The notes under the pieces: generated by a model
The model's database searches: none
Told to the model about the DNA's origin: nothing
The model's input: only the letters and a program-made list of their open reading frames with translations
Program-made: the position numbers and the translations under genes
Part shown: positions 35,137-44,742 of the stretch, in pieces
Layout: every line of letters begins with the position of its first letter
How positions within the stretch are numbered: position 1 is the first letter of the stretch
Origin: an uncultured Pirellula sp.
GTDB taxonomy: Bacteria; Planctomycetota; Planctomycetia; Pirellulales; Pirellulaceae
DNA length: 48,216 bases
Direction of reading: 5' to 3'
Assembly: GCA_903858115.1 (NCBI GenBank)
Contig: CAIOHR010000279.1
Coordinates: 1-48,216, forward strand

Positions 35137-35664
35137 ATGGGCGAGGTCAAAAAACATCCCAAATGTATGCGATTCGTAGCCGCATTTAGCAGACATCCTG
35201 TGTTGCTCGACTGGCTCTGGAAGAGAGCCCGCGCGACTTGGGGGCCGACGATGGAAGTAAGTATTCCCTTTCCATTCTCGGAATCAGCTTATTATCAATC
35301 CAGCATGGGGCAAAACCTCCTCAAGCAATTCGCTGTCCTTGATCTGGACTACGACCCGACAGAGCTCGCCGATAACAAAATTCTTACGAATGAATGGGAG
35401 GCCGAGGTAAAGCGAAGTTTTGATTTCTCAGAAGACAGGCCTCTCAACATCGATCCCGGTTATATGTCTCTTACCAAGATCGTGTTGGCATCCACAAAAA
35501 ACCGAGAGCATCGTATCTATCTTCAGAATGGAATCTATGCCGAGGTGACTCTGGCATATCGTGAGCAACAATGGAAGCCGATGGAGTGGACCTATCCCGA
35601 TTACCAGCGAGCCGATTTTCGCGAATTCTTCTCACACGCGAGGAAGTGTCTGCTACGTCCTTAG
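35137..35664 (+). CDS. DUF4416 protein
   Basis: A 175-residue soluble protein. The central block LNIDPGYMSLTKIVLASTKN, then HRIYLQNGIYAEVTL and WTYPDY, matches DUF4416, and EVSIPFPFSESAYYQSSMG is the usual preceding part. The family is cytoplasmic and of unknown function. It starts 21 bases after the CtaM-like gene. Confidence 0.9.
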   Translation: MGEVKKHPKCMRFVAAFSRHPVLLDWLWKRARATWGPTMEVSIPFPFSESAYYQSSMGQNLLKQFAVLDLDYDPTELADNKILTNEWEAEVKRSFDFSEDRPLNIDPGYMSLTKIVLASTKNREHRIYLQNGIYAEVTLAYREQQWKPMEWTYPDYQRADFREFFSHARKCLLRP

Positions 35665-35879
35665 CTCTGGAGCGAAGGCTTCCGAGAATGAACGGTAGAA
35701 CACATTCCCTGCTGCTGGTTTCAAAATGCGGTGATTTAAAGCATTTGCTGGAATTTTGGAGCGTGATGGGATGGATTGGAGAATCAATACGTTACGATAG
35801 GATGAGTGAGGGAAAGGATGCTCATTGGAATCTCCCTCCCTGATAGTTTCTGGTTACTTTGTCGTTTGGAGAAGCGGCT

Positions 35880-38800
35880 GTGTTGGTTATCGCTCGACGT
35901 TTGTTTGTGTTTTGCATTTGCCTAATCTCCATTTCTACCTGGAGTGTGACTTTCGTTTCACCGTGTTGTGGGATGCAATCGGAGTCATCGACACTACCTT
36001 TTGAAGTTCCTGATGGATTTGTCATTACGAAAGCAGCCGATGACCGTTTGGTTCACGACTGTTTTTCTATGACGGTCGATGCTTTAGGACGCCCCATCGT
36101 TTCCGGGCCGAATTACATCAAGACCCTTATCGACGACAACCAAGACGGTATCTACGACCGAGACATTCTATGGACTTCCATGCCAAAACAGGGAGCGCAA
36201 GGTCTGTGGGCTGAGGGCAGAACTATTTACTTCGTGAGCGAGGGAGGTCTTTGGCAAAGCGAAGACAAAAACGGCGACTTGGTAGCTGATCCGTCGATGA
36301 AAAAACTGATGGAGCTTCCGACAGGTCGCGAGCACGATACGCATGCGTTGCGTCGCGGACCGGATGGATATTGGTACTTTATCGCAGGCAACTTCGCAGA
36401 CAACATAGCCAATCTGCAAAACGATCCAGACGCCGCTGTAGCCAAGCCCAGGGCGGGAACCCTATGGAGGGTGAGTCCTGATTTCAAAACCAAAGCCGTT
36501 TGGGCACATGGGATGCGCAATTGTTACGATTTCGATTTCTTGCCCGATGGCCAGATTGTGACCTTCGATAGCGACTGTGAGCGCGAGGCATCTTTGCCAT
36601 GGTATCGTCCAACACGAGTGTTTGTATTGGGACCGGGTTCCGATGCTGGATGGTGCGGTCAAACGTGGAAGGATCATGACTATTCGATCGCGATGCCACA
36701 AACCATTGCTTCTCTCGGAAGAGGTTCACCCACAGGTGTTATTGTCTATCAGCACAATCAATTTCCCTCGAAGTATTCGGGGGCGGTTTTCGTTCTCGAT
36801 TGGACGTTTGGAAAAGTGATCGCTGTCTATCCCGCGAAGAATCTCCCTATCGATAAACGTGCAGCCGGCAGAATTCCTGCGGAAGTCTTCATGCAAACGA
36901 CAGGTATCGCAGGATTCGCGCCAACGGACATCTGCGTCGCTTCCGATGGAAGCCTATTAGTTTGCGTGGGTGGCCGAGGTACCGAAGGAGCGATTTACCG
37001 CATATCGCACAACGCAAAGGACATCGCTTCGAGCGAACCTGAATCTACAAATGGTTTCGGAGCAAATTCTGGAATCAGCTTATTCGAAAGTGCCATCGAA
37101 TCAAAGATTGTTAGCGAATCAACAGCAAGCCACTTGGCTGTTGCCTTGCAATCGACGCAACCTTGGGAGTCCTGGTCGGAATACAGTTGGCGTGCCAATG
37201 TTGACAAGAGCGTCTTGGATGGTCTGTTGCGTGTGATCACGGGCGAAATCCCCTTCGATCCTCAATTCATTGACAATGGCGAAACAAGACTTCGCGCGGC
37301 GCAATTGATCACTCGCATCGGTTCGACGGTTCCTGCCGTTGCAATCCAACGCGCGTTGAATAGCACATTGCCCGGAGCCGATGCTGCAGCATGGTGGTTG
37401 ATGGGGCGCGGTGTGGTCGTCGCAAACCCGAGAGAGTTGCAGCAATTACTCCAAAAGAAACAGCCTTTGAACGAGCAATCGCAAACAGCGTGGGGAGAAC
37501 ACTTAGGGAACGAAGCCACGCGACTTAGAAATGAAGCGTTCGGCTTAAGGCGTTGGAATATCGATGCAACCGGAACGGAATTCTGGCCCGACTCTTCTAT
37601 TGGCCGGGCAGAACGTAGAACTTGGTTATGGGCACTTTCGCGATCGTCTGCATCTGCTACAAACAATTCTACCCCTAATAGATCAGAAATCGCTCGCGTG
37701 GATGGTCTATTCGCTAAAAGGCTTTTCTCGACAACGCAGGCTTCGCTGGATACCCCGCTCATCGATCTGCTCGCGTCCATCGTGCCGAAAAAAGAACCGA
37801 CTTGGAATACTCGTCAACGTCACGAGTTTCTTGACATGCTTCAAGCGGCCTTGGGGGATCGAAAGTTGACTCTTCCCCAACAGTCAGATCCGCCATCGGC
37901 CGATGTCATGGATGGATATCGGTCGATCAGCGTCCGGCAATTACCGATGAATGTGCGAGCGGCATGGGTCGACTGGCTACTGTACTTAGCACAGCGGGCC
38001 GCAACCGAGCCGAATGAAGGCTTAGAGTCTGAATGCTTGCGGACGCTTGCTATGTTAGAACCCACCGACAAAAAGTCACTTTCCTATCTGCTTGCGTTGT
38101 CGAAGCCATCGACACATCCCACATTCGATTTACAACTGCTGTGTTGCATCGCTGCGTGCTCCGTCGCTCGAACGGAATCAGAGTCCATTCGAACCGCAGA
38201 GATCCTCAGAGGAGTTGTGCGCAAGACAAAAGACTACGGAGCTTACACAGACAATCAATGGCCCAAACGCATTCAGCAGTTAATCAATGCCCTACAATCT
38301 AAAGACTCAGCATTGGGTGATTCGTTCCTTTCGCTTCCGATGCTTTGTATCCCAGAGGAAATCGTATTGTGGAACGCGTTCTCGGTAGATATCCAGGACA
38401 AAGCAAAATCCAAAATGCGTGAGCAATTGCTCGCCATCCCACCAACACAATGGAACTCCGCAGTCGTGAAGCATTGCCTGCAGTCGCAACCACTTTCGGA
38501 TACCCTGCGCGCATCGCTACGCGAGGCAGCTACATTGCCCGCCATGCGAAACACGGCAATCGAGCTGCTGTCGTCGAAGGCCAACGAAAAAGACTATTCG
38601 GTCTATCTCGATGCGCTGAACGGGGACGACAAAAACGTATGGTCAGCAGCTTGGCGTGGAATCCAATCGCTCGACATCCAAACTCCTGAGCAAGAGTTTC
38701 TTGTACTATCCAAATTGGTCTCTCATGTCTTGAACTCGGCTTCGAGCCTACAAGCAGGTTCCGTTCTTGCGCGTTGCCGACAGGCCGCGAATGCTGCTGG

Positions 38801-39347
38801 AATGAAGGGGGTTCCCGTTTCAGACAAATGGACCGATTGGGAGCCTTTCTTAAAGGCCAACGTGTCCAGCGAGGTTGCCTCCAGCTTTTCGCAACCCATC
38901 GAAACCTTAGATTGGCGTGCGATGATTCCGAAATGGAGCAGTTTGGTAGCCGATGAATCGAGAGGGAAGACACTGTACGAACAAAAGTGTTTGAACTGCC
39001 ATGGTGGACAGTCTGCGCTCGGTCCCAGCTTGTCTGGCGTTGCTCGCAGATTTTCAAGAGAAGATCTAGCCAAGGCAATTTATGATCCAAGTCGGGATAT
39101 CTCAGACCGATTTCGTTCGGTAAAGATTCTTACGACGGATGGAGAGATTCTAACGGGAATCGTGGTGTATACGGCAGCAGATGGTACGACTCTCTATACC
39201 GCCAAAGGCGAAATGATTCGAATTAATAAATCACAAATCGAAGAGCAAGCCTACTCGACAGAATCTTTGATGCCGTCTGGTTTATTGAACGACTGCGATG
39301 CACAACAAGTGGCCGACCTTTTCAATTATTTGGGGACATTGAACTGA
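35880..39347 (+). CDS. Secreted beta-propeller protein with C-terminal cytochrome c domain (PVC type)
   Basis: A very large (about 1155-residue) exported protein. The frame is open from TTG 35859; GTG 35880 is favoured because GGAG stands eight bases before it and the product begins directly with a signal peptide (LVIARRLFVFCICLISI). A glucose/sorbosone-dehydrogenase-like propeller follows (about 30-370: PDGFVITKAADDRLVHDCF, MRNCYDFDFLPDGQ), then a long helical HEAT-like middle. Near residue 1037 comes CLNCH, a covalent haem c motif, with the likely Met ligand in SLMPSGLL about 94 residues on. Such proteins are abundant in planctomycetes and presumably oxidise a sugar or other donor; the substrate is unknown. 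The next gene starts three bases later. Confidence 0.93.
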   Translation: MLVIARRLFVFCICLISISTWSVTFVSPCCGMQSESSTLPFEVPDGFVITKAADDRLVHDCFSMTVDALGRPIVSGPNYIKTLIDDNQDGIYDRDILWTSMPKQGAQGLWAEGRTIYFVSEGGLWQSEDKNGDLVADPSMKKLMELPTGREHDTHALRRGPDGYWYFIAGNFADNIANLQNDPDAAVAKPRAGTLWRVSPDFKTKAVWAHGMRNCYDFDFLPDGQIVTFDSDCEREASLPWYRPTRVFVLGPGSDAGWCGQTWKDHDYSIAMPQTIASLGRGSPTGVIVYQHNQFPSKYSGAVFVLDWTFGKVIAVYPAKNLPIDKRAAGRIPAEVFMQTTGIAGFAPTDICVASDGSLLVCVGGRGTEGAIYRISHNAKDIASSEPESTNGFGANSGISLFESAIESKIVSESTASHLAVALQSTQPWESWSEYSWRANVDKSVLDGLLRVITGEIPFDPQFIDNGETRLRAAQLITRIGSTVPAVAIQRALNSTLPGADAAAWWLMGRGVVVANPRELQQLLQKKQPLNEQSQTAWGEHLGNEATRLRNEAFGLRRWNIDATGTEFWPDSSIGRAERRTWLWALSRSSASATNNSTPNRSEIARVDGLFAKRLFSTTQASLDTPLIDLLASIVPKKEPTWNTRQRHEFLDMLQAALGDRKLTLPQQSDPPSADVMDGYRSISVRQLPMNVRAAWVDWLLYLAQRAATEPNEGLESECLRTLAMLEPTDKKSLSYLLALSKPSTHPTFDLQLLCCIAACSVARTESESIRTAEILRGVVRKTKDYGAYTDNQWPKRIQQLINALQSKDSALGDSFLSLPMLCIPEEIVLWNAFSVDIQDKAKSKMREQLLAIPPTQWNSAVVKHCLQSQPLSDTLRASLREAATLPAMRNTAIELLSSKANEKDYSVYLDALNGDDKNVWSAAWRGIQSLDIQTPEQEFLVLSKLVSHVLNSASSLQAGSVLARCRQAANAAGMKGVPVSDKWTDWEPFLKANVSSEVASSFSQPIETLDWRAMIPKWSSLVADESRGKTLYEQKCLNCHGGQSALGPSLSGVARRFSREDLAKAIYDPSRDISDRFRSVKILTTDGEILTGIVVYTAADGTTLYTAKGEMIRINKSQIEEQAYSTESLMPSGLLNDCDAQQVADLFNYLGTLN

Positions 39348-39350
39348 TCG

Positions 39351-40832
39351 ATGCTATGGGACACACGACTCGAACGAGCTATTCTCAATTCTCTCTTGGT
39401 AGGCGGCGGAACGGCGGCCCTGGCGACATGCCTCGGTTTGGTTGTAGCACTCAGCGTCGTTGTGCTACGAGTTCCCGGCTATCGATTTCTTTCCTGGGGC
39501 GTGCTATCTCTAGTGCTCGTCCCACTCTATGTTCAAGCCACGGCCTGGAGCGCAGGGTTCGGTAGCCAAGGTTGGTTTCGATGGAACCAAGTAACCGCTG
39601 TCTTGAATTCAAACTATGCGGTGCTCGCCTGTATCTGGATTCAAGCGGCGTCGAGTATTCCCGTCGCATATCTTCTGTTGTCGATTGGACTTCGCCGTTC
39701 CCTCAGCGATCAAACGAAACTATCGCTGCTGGATCGGTCTGTCGAAGCGACTCTTCTAGTATGTGTGTTGCGAAAGGCATTGCCATGGTTGGTCGCGACG
39801 TTCAGTTTCGTTTTCGTTTGGACGAGCTCGGATATGGTCGTTACGAATCTTTTCCAAGTGCCGACGCTAACTGAAGCCTTTTACCAACAAGTTCAGTTCG
39901 GAAAGTTGAATGCATCGACACCCTATACCGCGGTCTTCTATGCCCTGATGGTCGGTTGCGTAGTCGGAAGCACCGTTTTCTATGCAGGCGAGAGTAGACT
40001 CGGGCATGAAGTTGAGAATCTCGCGATGGATGGCGCATTCGCGGGGTATCGACAAGTCCGTTGGATGGTGAGCGGATTCGCCTGGGGCATTCTGTTCGTA
40101 TTCTGCTTGGTTCCCATTCTGAATCTGGTGGTCAAAGCTGGTTGGACGGTCACTATGGCGAATCAGCTCATCGTGCGGTTTTGGAGCATCAAAACATTTA
40201 CCCAATCGCTTGCGGGAATAAGCTCATTTCAAGACGAGTTCGCCTGGAGTATTGCCATCAGTCTCTATGCCACGGTACTGGCGTTGATCGCAAGCGTTGG
40301 ATTGGTCTATTTTTTTTCGAAGCATTGGCAATACGCACTAGTACTCGCAGTTTTGAGTTTCGGTTTAGTGTTGCCTGGACCCGCGATCAATTTGCTCTTC
40401 CATTGGCTTTCTAATTCAGGAGCCGATTTCATTATCCAATTGCGAGACGATTCGTTAGTATTTGTGGTGCTCGCGTTACAGTTTCGATGCCTTCCCATTG
40501 TGTATGTGATTCATTGGATCTCGACACGTCGATTCCTCGAAAGTTATCGAGAGCCCATGGCGTTGGATGCGTCGACTCTTTGGATGCATAAATTGGCATG
40601 GATGCGTCCCATGGCGGTGGCATGCGTGTCTTCGTTCTTTATTGCTTTTGCCAATTTGGAAACATACCTTCTCATCCTTCCACCGGGCGTAACAACCGTA
40701 TCAATGAGGTCCTTTGAGCTTCTGCATTATGGAGTTCAGAACAAAGAAGCGGGGCTATCGGTATGCTTGATTCTAGGCAGCATTGTCACTGCGATCATGC
40801 TTCAATGGCTGAGCCCAAACAAGCGATCCTGA
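39351..40832 (+). CDS. ABC transporter permease, double-domain iron type (FbpB-like)
   Basis: A 493-residue membrane protein with about 12 hydrophobic helices and two related permease halves, as in FbpB/ThiP-type fused permeases. The start MLWDTRLERAILNSLLVGGGTAALAT and the second-half LYATVLALIASVGLVYFF show the repeated helix starts, and EAFYQQVQFG is a string usual in Fe(III) permeases. No ATPase or binding-protein gene is next to it in the window. It begins three bases after the cytochrome gene and should be on the same transcript. Confidence 0.82.
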   Translation: MLWDTRLERAILNSLLVGGGTAALATCLGLVVALSVVVLRVPGYRFLSWGVLSLVLVPLYVQATAWSAGFGSQGWFRWNQVTAVLNSNYAVLACIWIQAASSIPVAYLLLSIGLRRSLSDQTKLSLLDRSVEATLLVCVLRKALPWLVATFSFVFVWTSSDMVVTNLFQVPTLTEAFYQQVQFGKLNASTPYTAVFYALMVGCVVGSTVFYAGESRLGHEVENLAMDGAFAGYRQVRWMVSGFAWGILFVFCLVPILNLVVKAGWTVTMANQLIVRFWSIKTFTQSLAGISSFQDEFAWSIAISLYATVLALIASVGLVYFFSKHWQYALVLAVLSFGLVLPGPAINLLFHWLSNSGADFIIQLRDDSLVFVVLALQFRCLPIVYVIHWISTRRFLESYREPMALDASTLWMHKLAWMRPMAVACVSSFFIAFANLETYLLILPPGVTTVSMRSFELLHYGVQNKEAGLSVCLILGSIVTAIMLQWLSPNKRS

Positions 40833-40861
40833 GCGATTGTCTGTCGTAGTCCCGTTAGGCC

Positions 40862-41157
40862 TTAGGGAGCGAGATTAAGTCGCGGTTTGCGGGACCGGAT
40901 CAACTCACTTTCGTATGCTTCCCGTGCTGTGGTCGAAAGCGCTGGCGACCCGGGCCCAAAGACGTGCATCTCCAGCGTAATGCGATCCAGGTCTTGCTCT
41001 CCAAGATACTTGGCGAGCGCTTTGCGATCCGATCCCGAAAGATGCTTGGTCAGTCTGTTCGCAGATTGTTCGATTGACCGATATACAAGTAGCCTGTGCT
41101 ATCCCGAAAAATATAGACTCCGGGCAAGGCATGCAAGCAATAGAACCGACAATGCAA
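40862..41157 (-). pseudogene. GIY-YIG nuclease-domain gene, frameshifted
   Basis: From TTG 41157 the frame reads HALPGVYIFRDSTGYLYIGQ then SNNLRT, the GIY-YIG motif start, and stops at TGA 41052-41050. One frame over the sequence goes on without a break as LTKHLSGSDRKALAKYLGE, ... YESELIRSRKPRLNLAP and stops at 40864-40862, which is the expected rest of the domain including the Glu near the end. A single missing base at about 41053-41058 explains the break. The gene starts inside the last 59 bases of the protoporphyrinogen oxidase gene, same strand. GIY-YIG proteins of this size act in DNA repair or as stand-alone nucleases; function unknown. Confidence 0.82.
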
Positions 41158-42565
41158 AGGAATTTGCGATTTTTTCAGCGGTTGTTCTTGCAAGTCGTAT
41201 GCACTGAGGAATCCCGACTCCGTCGAATGCATTGCCGATGATACTCAGGTTCTTCGTGGATTCCAGATCTTTGCGAATGTCTTGGACAGCATCGCAATGT
41301 CCAATCAGATACTGGGGCATCGCGCAATTCCAGCGAATCAATCTCTGCCACATCGGAGGGCTCGTAACTCCTAACAATGACTGCGACTCCTTTATCGCAA
41401 TCGCGAGCAGTGTTTCGTCCGACTGGTCCATCAGTTCAGGCCGGACCGCCCCCCCCATGAAAACTCGGGCGAGCACCGTATCGGCAGGGCAACGTTCGGC
41501 ATATTTCTCACTCGATAGACTAATTGCTAATGTATCTCGATTCTCTACCTTGGGGATGACGATTCCAAAGCACATGGACTCGGGGCGGATCTCACTTTTT
41601 CGAATTGCCAGTATCGCCACTGCGGAAGACACATAAGGAATTCGATCGAGCAAAGCCGAAGCGTCTGAGTTGACACCGTCGATTAGTTTGGAAGCGACCC
41701 AGCCGGGAGTTGCTACGCAAACATGATCGTACTCCTTGTCGCTCAAAGCAGTGTTGGCCGTCGCGATTTTTAGTTTTCCGTTCTGTGTGTAGGCTAGATT
41801 GTCGACTCTCGTGTTCAGATGAAGTTGACTTTTGAGCTGTGCTCGAATCGTGTTCATCCACCATGACATTCCAAGCTTCGGTGCCATGAACTGATCGTAA
41901 CGTGCCCCAGTGGCTTTCCTTGCCATCGTGTCACTGCGTTGTTCGCTTTTTCTTTTGGCGAAGGCGGCGCGTATTAGTCCTCCATGGTTCTTTTCCATCT
42001 CGACAAACTGCGCCATTGTCGCTTGCATGCTGAGCGTTTCCGATCTAGCGGTAAAGATGCCGCCGACGATCGGCTCAACGAGACGATCAAAGCACTCGCG
42101 TCCAAGACGTCTTACTGCAAACGACTCAACACTCTCGTCTTCGTTGATATTTCGAGCCTTGACGAAATACTCGCCCAATATGCGAAGACGCCCGGACAAG
42201 GATAGGATGGGCGACATGAGAATCGCGGCCATTTGAGTAGGTTGCATGAGCGAAAAGCCATTAGGAATCGGATAGACTCGCCCTGCTTGGACCACCTGCG
42301 CGAAACGATATTTGGGATTGGGGGAGACAAACTCGTTCCGAATCCCCATCGCTTCGATAAGCTTGAGTCCATCTGGGGCGAGTGTGGCGATATTGTCCGC
42401 GCCCAATTCGGCCAAAAATGGCGACTCCGTATGCGTTTGAATAACACCGCCGACCCGGTCCGACGCTTCGATCAAATCGATATGCGCGTTCGGAAGGAGT
42501 CGTTCCAAGTACCAGGCACAGGACAAACCACTGACACCCGCACCAACTATTGCAATATTCACCAC
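41099..42565 (-). CDS. hemY: Protoporphyrinogen oxidase
   Basis: Oxidises protoporphyrinogen IX to protoporphyrin IX in haem synthesis. The frame reaches 42607; the start is set at GTG 42565 (or 42562) because FAD-binding proteins start a few residues before IAIVGAGVSGLSCAWYL, as here. The family strings SDRVGGVIQT, LGADNIATL, RRLGRECFDRLVEPIVGGI and the C-terminal GNAFDGVGIPQCI support the call. The last ~20 residues (after IANSF) extend past the usual end and overlap the GIY-YIG gene. About 488 residues, family length. It stands 267 bases after the GT2 operon. Confidence 0.93.
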   Translation of the reverse strand: MVNIAIVGAGVSGLSCAWYLERLLPNAHIDLIEASDRVGGVIQTHTESPFLAELGADNIATLAPDGLKLIEAMGIRNEFVSPNPKYRFAQVVQAGRVYPIPNGFSLMQPTQMAAILMSPILSLSGRLRILGEYFVKARNINEDESVESFAVRRLGRECFDRLVEPIVGGIFTARSETLSMQATMAQFVEMEKNHGGLIRAAFAKRKSEQRSDTMARKATGARYDQFMAPKLGMSWWMNTIRAQLKSQLHLNTRVDNLAYTQNGKLKIATANTALSDKEYDHVCVATPGWVASKLIDGVNSDASALLDRIPYVSSAVAILAIRKSEIRPESMCFGIVIPKVENRDTLAISLSSEKYAERCPADTVLARVFMGGAVRPELMDQSDETLLAIAIKESQSLLGVTSPPMWQRLIRWNCAMPQYLIGHCDAVQDIRKDLESTKNLSIIGNAFDGVGIPQCIRLARTTAEKIANSFALSVLLLACLARSLYFSG

Positions 42566-42792
42566 GCCATCGTTCTCAAACTCGTGTATTAAGTAGCAGA
42601 TCGACACCTAGGCTACCACGGACCGGATAGACCGAGCACGTATACTCTAGTGTCGAATGCCAAAACGCCTAGCGACTAGTATACTGGAATCGCCAGATTG
42701 GAAATGGATTCAACGGATATATGCGAACAACTGTTCGTAGACAGCGATCCACTATTCGATACCGTTCCAATCGGAAAGCGCGGTCCCGCATG

Positions 42793-42814
42793 TTGGAACG
42801 TTCCTTCGTTCCAA
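42793..42814. terminator. Hairpin between GT2 and hemY genes
   Basis: TTGGAACG (42793-42800) and CGTTCCAA (42807-42814) are perfectly complementary around six bases. It lies just downstream of the GT2 gene on the minus strand. No T-run follows, so its function is uncertain; the bases around it repeat GTTCCAATC twice. Confidence 0.4.
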
Positions 42815-42832
42815 TCCAATGCAACAGCCAAT

Positions 42833-43606
42833 CTAGCTCTTTTCGGATGATGACCGAGATTTCAGAGAAGTGTTTACGGTTCGAATGTATTCAGTTCCCT
42901 CCTTGGTCCAGGGTTGAATCAGATTGTAATAGAGGATGTACCAAATCGCGGCAACGCCGTCCCACACTCCGATTTTCTTACCTTCTTCGTATGTTCGGCC
43001 GTAGTAAGAAATGGGGACTTCATAGGTTCGAGCTCGCGTTTTACACACCATCGCTGTGATCTCGACCTCCATCCCAAAGCCGTGGCTCGTCAGGCGAAGT
43101 GGTACGATGACCTCACTCCGAAAAGCTTTGTAGCAGGTTTCGATATCAGACATATTCCGATTAGTCAGGATATTGCTCAGGCAAGTCAAGAATTTGTTGG
43201 CTAGATAGTGATAGTAGTAAAGCACTCGAGACGCTCGTTTGACCATGAACCGACTGCCGTAAACCACGTCCGCGACATCTTCCAAAATCGGAGCGATGAC
43301 GTCGGCAATCTCCCGAGGGTCGTATTCCAAATCAGCGTCTTGAACGATCAATACATCTCCGCTGCTTTCCGAGATAGCCCGAGCGATCGCCGCGGTTTTG
43401 CCTGCGTTTTCCGGTGAAACAAAAAGTCGAATGTGAGGTGACTTTGCAGCATATTCGCGAACAATCGCAACAGTTTTGTCTTGGGAACCATCATCAACGA
43501 CGATGATCTCGCAGTTGCTAAATGGCAACGCCAACAATTTGTCCAAGATCGTTCCAATGGTCGATTCCTCGTTGTATGCTGGAACAAGAATGGAGATCTT
43601 CTGCAT
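42833..43606 (-). CDS. Family 2 glycosyltransferase
   Basis: A 257-residue GT2 enzyme like dolichol/polyprenyl-phosphate mannosyltransferases. It starts with ISILVPAYNEESTIGTILD, has VVDDGSQDKT (about 36-45) and the metal-binding QDADLEYDP (about 91-99), and a conserved CYKAFR and GFGMEVEITA at 165-190. No extra membrane domain is present. Last of a three-gene minus-strand operon, eight bases after the D-threonine-aldolase-like gene. Confidence 0.93.
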   Translation of the reverse strand: MQKISILVPAYNEESTIGTILDKLLALPFSNCEIIVVDDGSQDKTVAIVREYAAKSPHIRLFVSPENAGKTAAIARAISESSGDVLIVQDADLEYDPREIADVIAPILEDVADVVYGSRFMVKRASRVLYYYHYLANKFLTCLSNILTNRNMSDIETCYKAFRSEVIVPLRLTSHGFGMEVEITAMVCKTRARTYEVPISYYGRTYEEGKKIGVWDGVAAIWYILYYNLIQPWTKEGTEYIRTVNTSLKSRSSSEKS

Positions 43607-43614
43607 GATTGTCC

Positions 43615-44727
43615 CTAGACGAGTAGCCCGCGAGCATCAACGGGTAGCATCTGCAATTGTGCGCCATCGTGAAGATAAAACTGGTTTTGAAGATTTATAC
43701 AAACACAAATGTGGTTAGGGATCAACCACAATCGATCTCCCACTTTGGGAGGAGAAACATCGGCGATGTCCTGATCGCTTAGTTGGATCTCGCCGTGCTC
43801 TTCGCTGAGACGATATACCTTGGCTTGAGGGAACATCGGCAGATATCCCCATCCTGCATCGGGATTGGCTGCGTTTCTATCGCTCGAGAGTGTTTTGCTG
43901 CCGGCGTCAATCACGAGTTTGTTTCGCTCGGGTGTGCTCACGACGGTGGCTAATACGCGAGCTGCACACTCATCCAGCATACAAACGCCCAAGCGAACTT
44001 CGTTGAGATCGTTGTAAATGTAGGTGCCAGGTCGTATTTCATTGAGCAAACGATTGCGATGGGAGTCGCGAGCTGTGGGGGTGGAGCCACCCGAGATTGT
44101 CGATACTTCGATTCCACGGGATCGCAATCCATCGACAACCTTTTGTAGTGACTCCTCGTACGCAGCCCAACGCTCTTGCTCCGCATTAGGCAAAATGTGC
44201 CCTGGGAAGCACATGAGTCCTCGCATGGAAAGATTGCTTTGTTTCGAAACGTACTCACCCAAACGGATCGCGACATTTGGATCCACAACGCCTGTTCGGT
44301 GAAACCCGACTTCGACATCCAGCATGATTCCAATGGTGACGCCTCGCTTCTTGGCAGCGGCCTGGAGATAGTCGACTGCGTCGGGAGAATCGACTCCAAT
44401 GCGGAGCTCTACTTGAGCGGCCAATTCCGCGACCATACTCGATCGCTTCGTTCCGATGGCTGGATAAGCAATCATCAGATCTTTGCTGGCGTGGGCCATC
44501 ACGTCCGCTTCACCGGCTTTCGCAACAGCCAACCCCACGGCTCCTGCCGCGATTTGTTCGCGAGCCATGAGGATCGATTTATGCGTCTTCGTGTGCGGCC
44601 TGAGCTTTAAACCGTGTTCGTTGCAATACGATTGCATCGAAACAATGTTCTTCCGAACAACTTCTTTGGAAACAATCACGGAAGGTGTGGGATGATCTTC
44701 TGGGATTGCGTCGAGGCGCCAGTCCAT
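43615..44727 (-). CDS. D-threonine-aldolase-like PLP enzyme
   Basis: A 370-residue fold-type III PLP protein of the D-TA family. The PLP lysine is in RPHTKTHK (Lys47), followed by later family strings AYPAIGTKR, MLDVEVGFHRTG, MRGLMCFPGHIL, SGGSTPTARD (PLP phosphate region) and RPGTYIYNDLN. The C-terminal metal site appears as WLIPNHICVCINL (His and Cys of the D-TA zinc/Mn site). The substrate cannot be read from sequence; D-threonine or a beta-hydroxy amino acid is likely. 15 bases after the SDR gene. Confidence 0.92.
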   Translation of the reverse strand: MDWRLDAIPEDHPTPSVIVSKEVVRKNIVSMQSYCNEHGLKLRPHTKTHKSILMAREQIAAGAVGLAVAKAGEADVMAHASKDLMIAYPAIGTKRSSMVAELAAQVELRIGVDSPDAVDYLQAAAKKRGVTIGIMLDVEVGFHRTGVVDPNVAIRLGEYVSKQSNLSMRGLMCFPGHILPNAEQERWAAYEESLQKVVDGLRSRGIEVSTISGGSTPTARDSHRNRLLNEIRPGTYIYNDLNEVRLGVCMLDECAARVLATVVSTPERNKLVIDAGSKTLSSDRNAANPDAGWGYLPMFPQAKVYRLSEEHGEIQLSDQDIADVSPPKVGDRLWLIPNHICVCINLQNQFYLHDGAQLQMLPVDARGLLV

Positions 44728-44742
44728 GAATGCAACTTTCGG

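Noticed and set aside
40887..41207. Plus-strand open frame of 106 codons over the GIY-YIG region
   Set aside because: The minus strand here encodes a clear GIY-YIG domain; this frame is a shadow.
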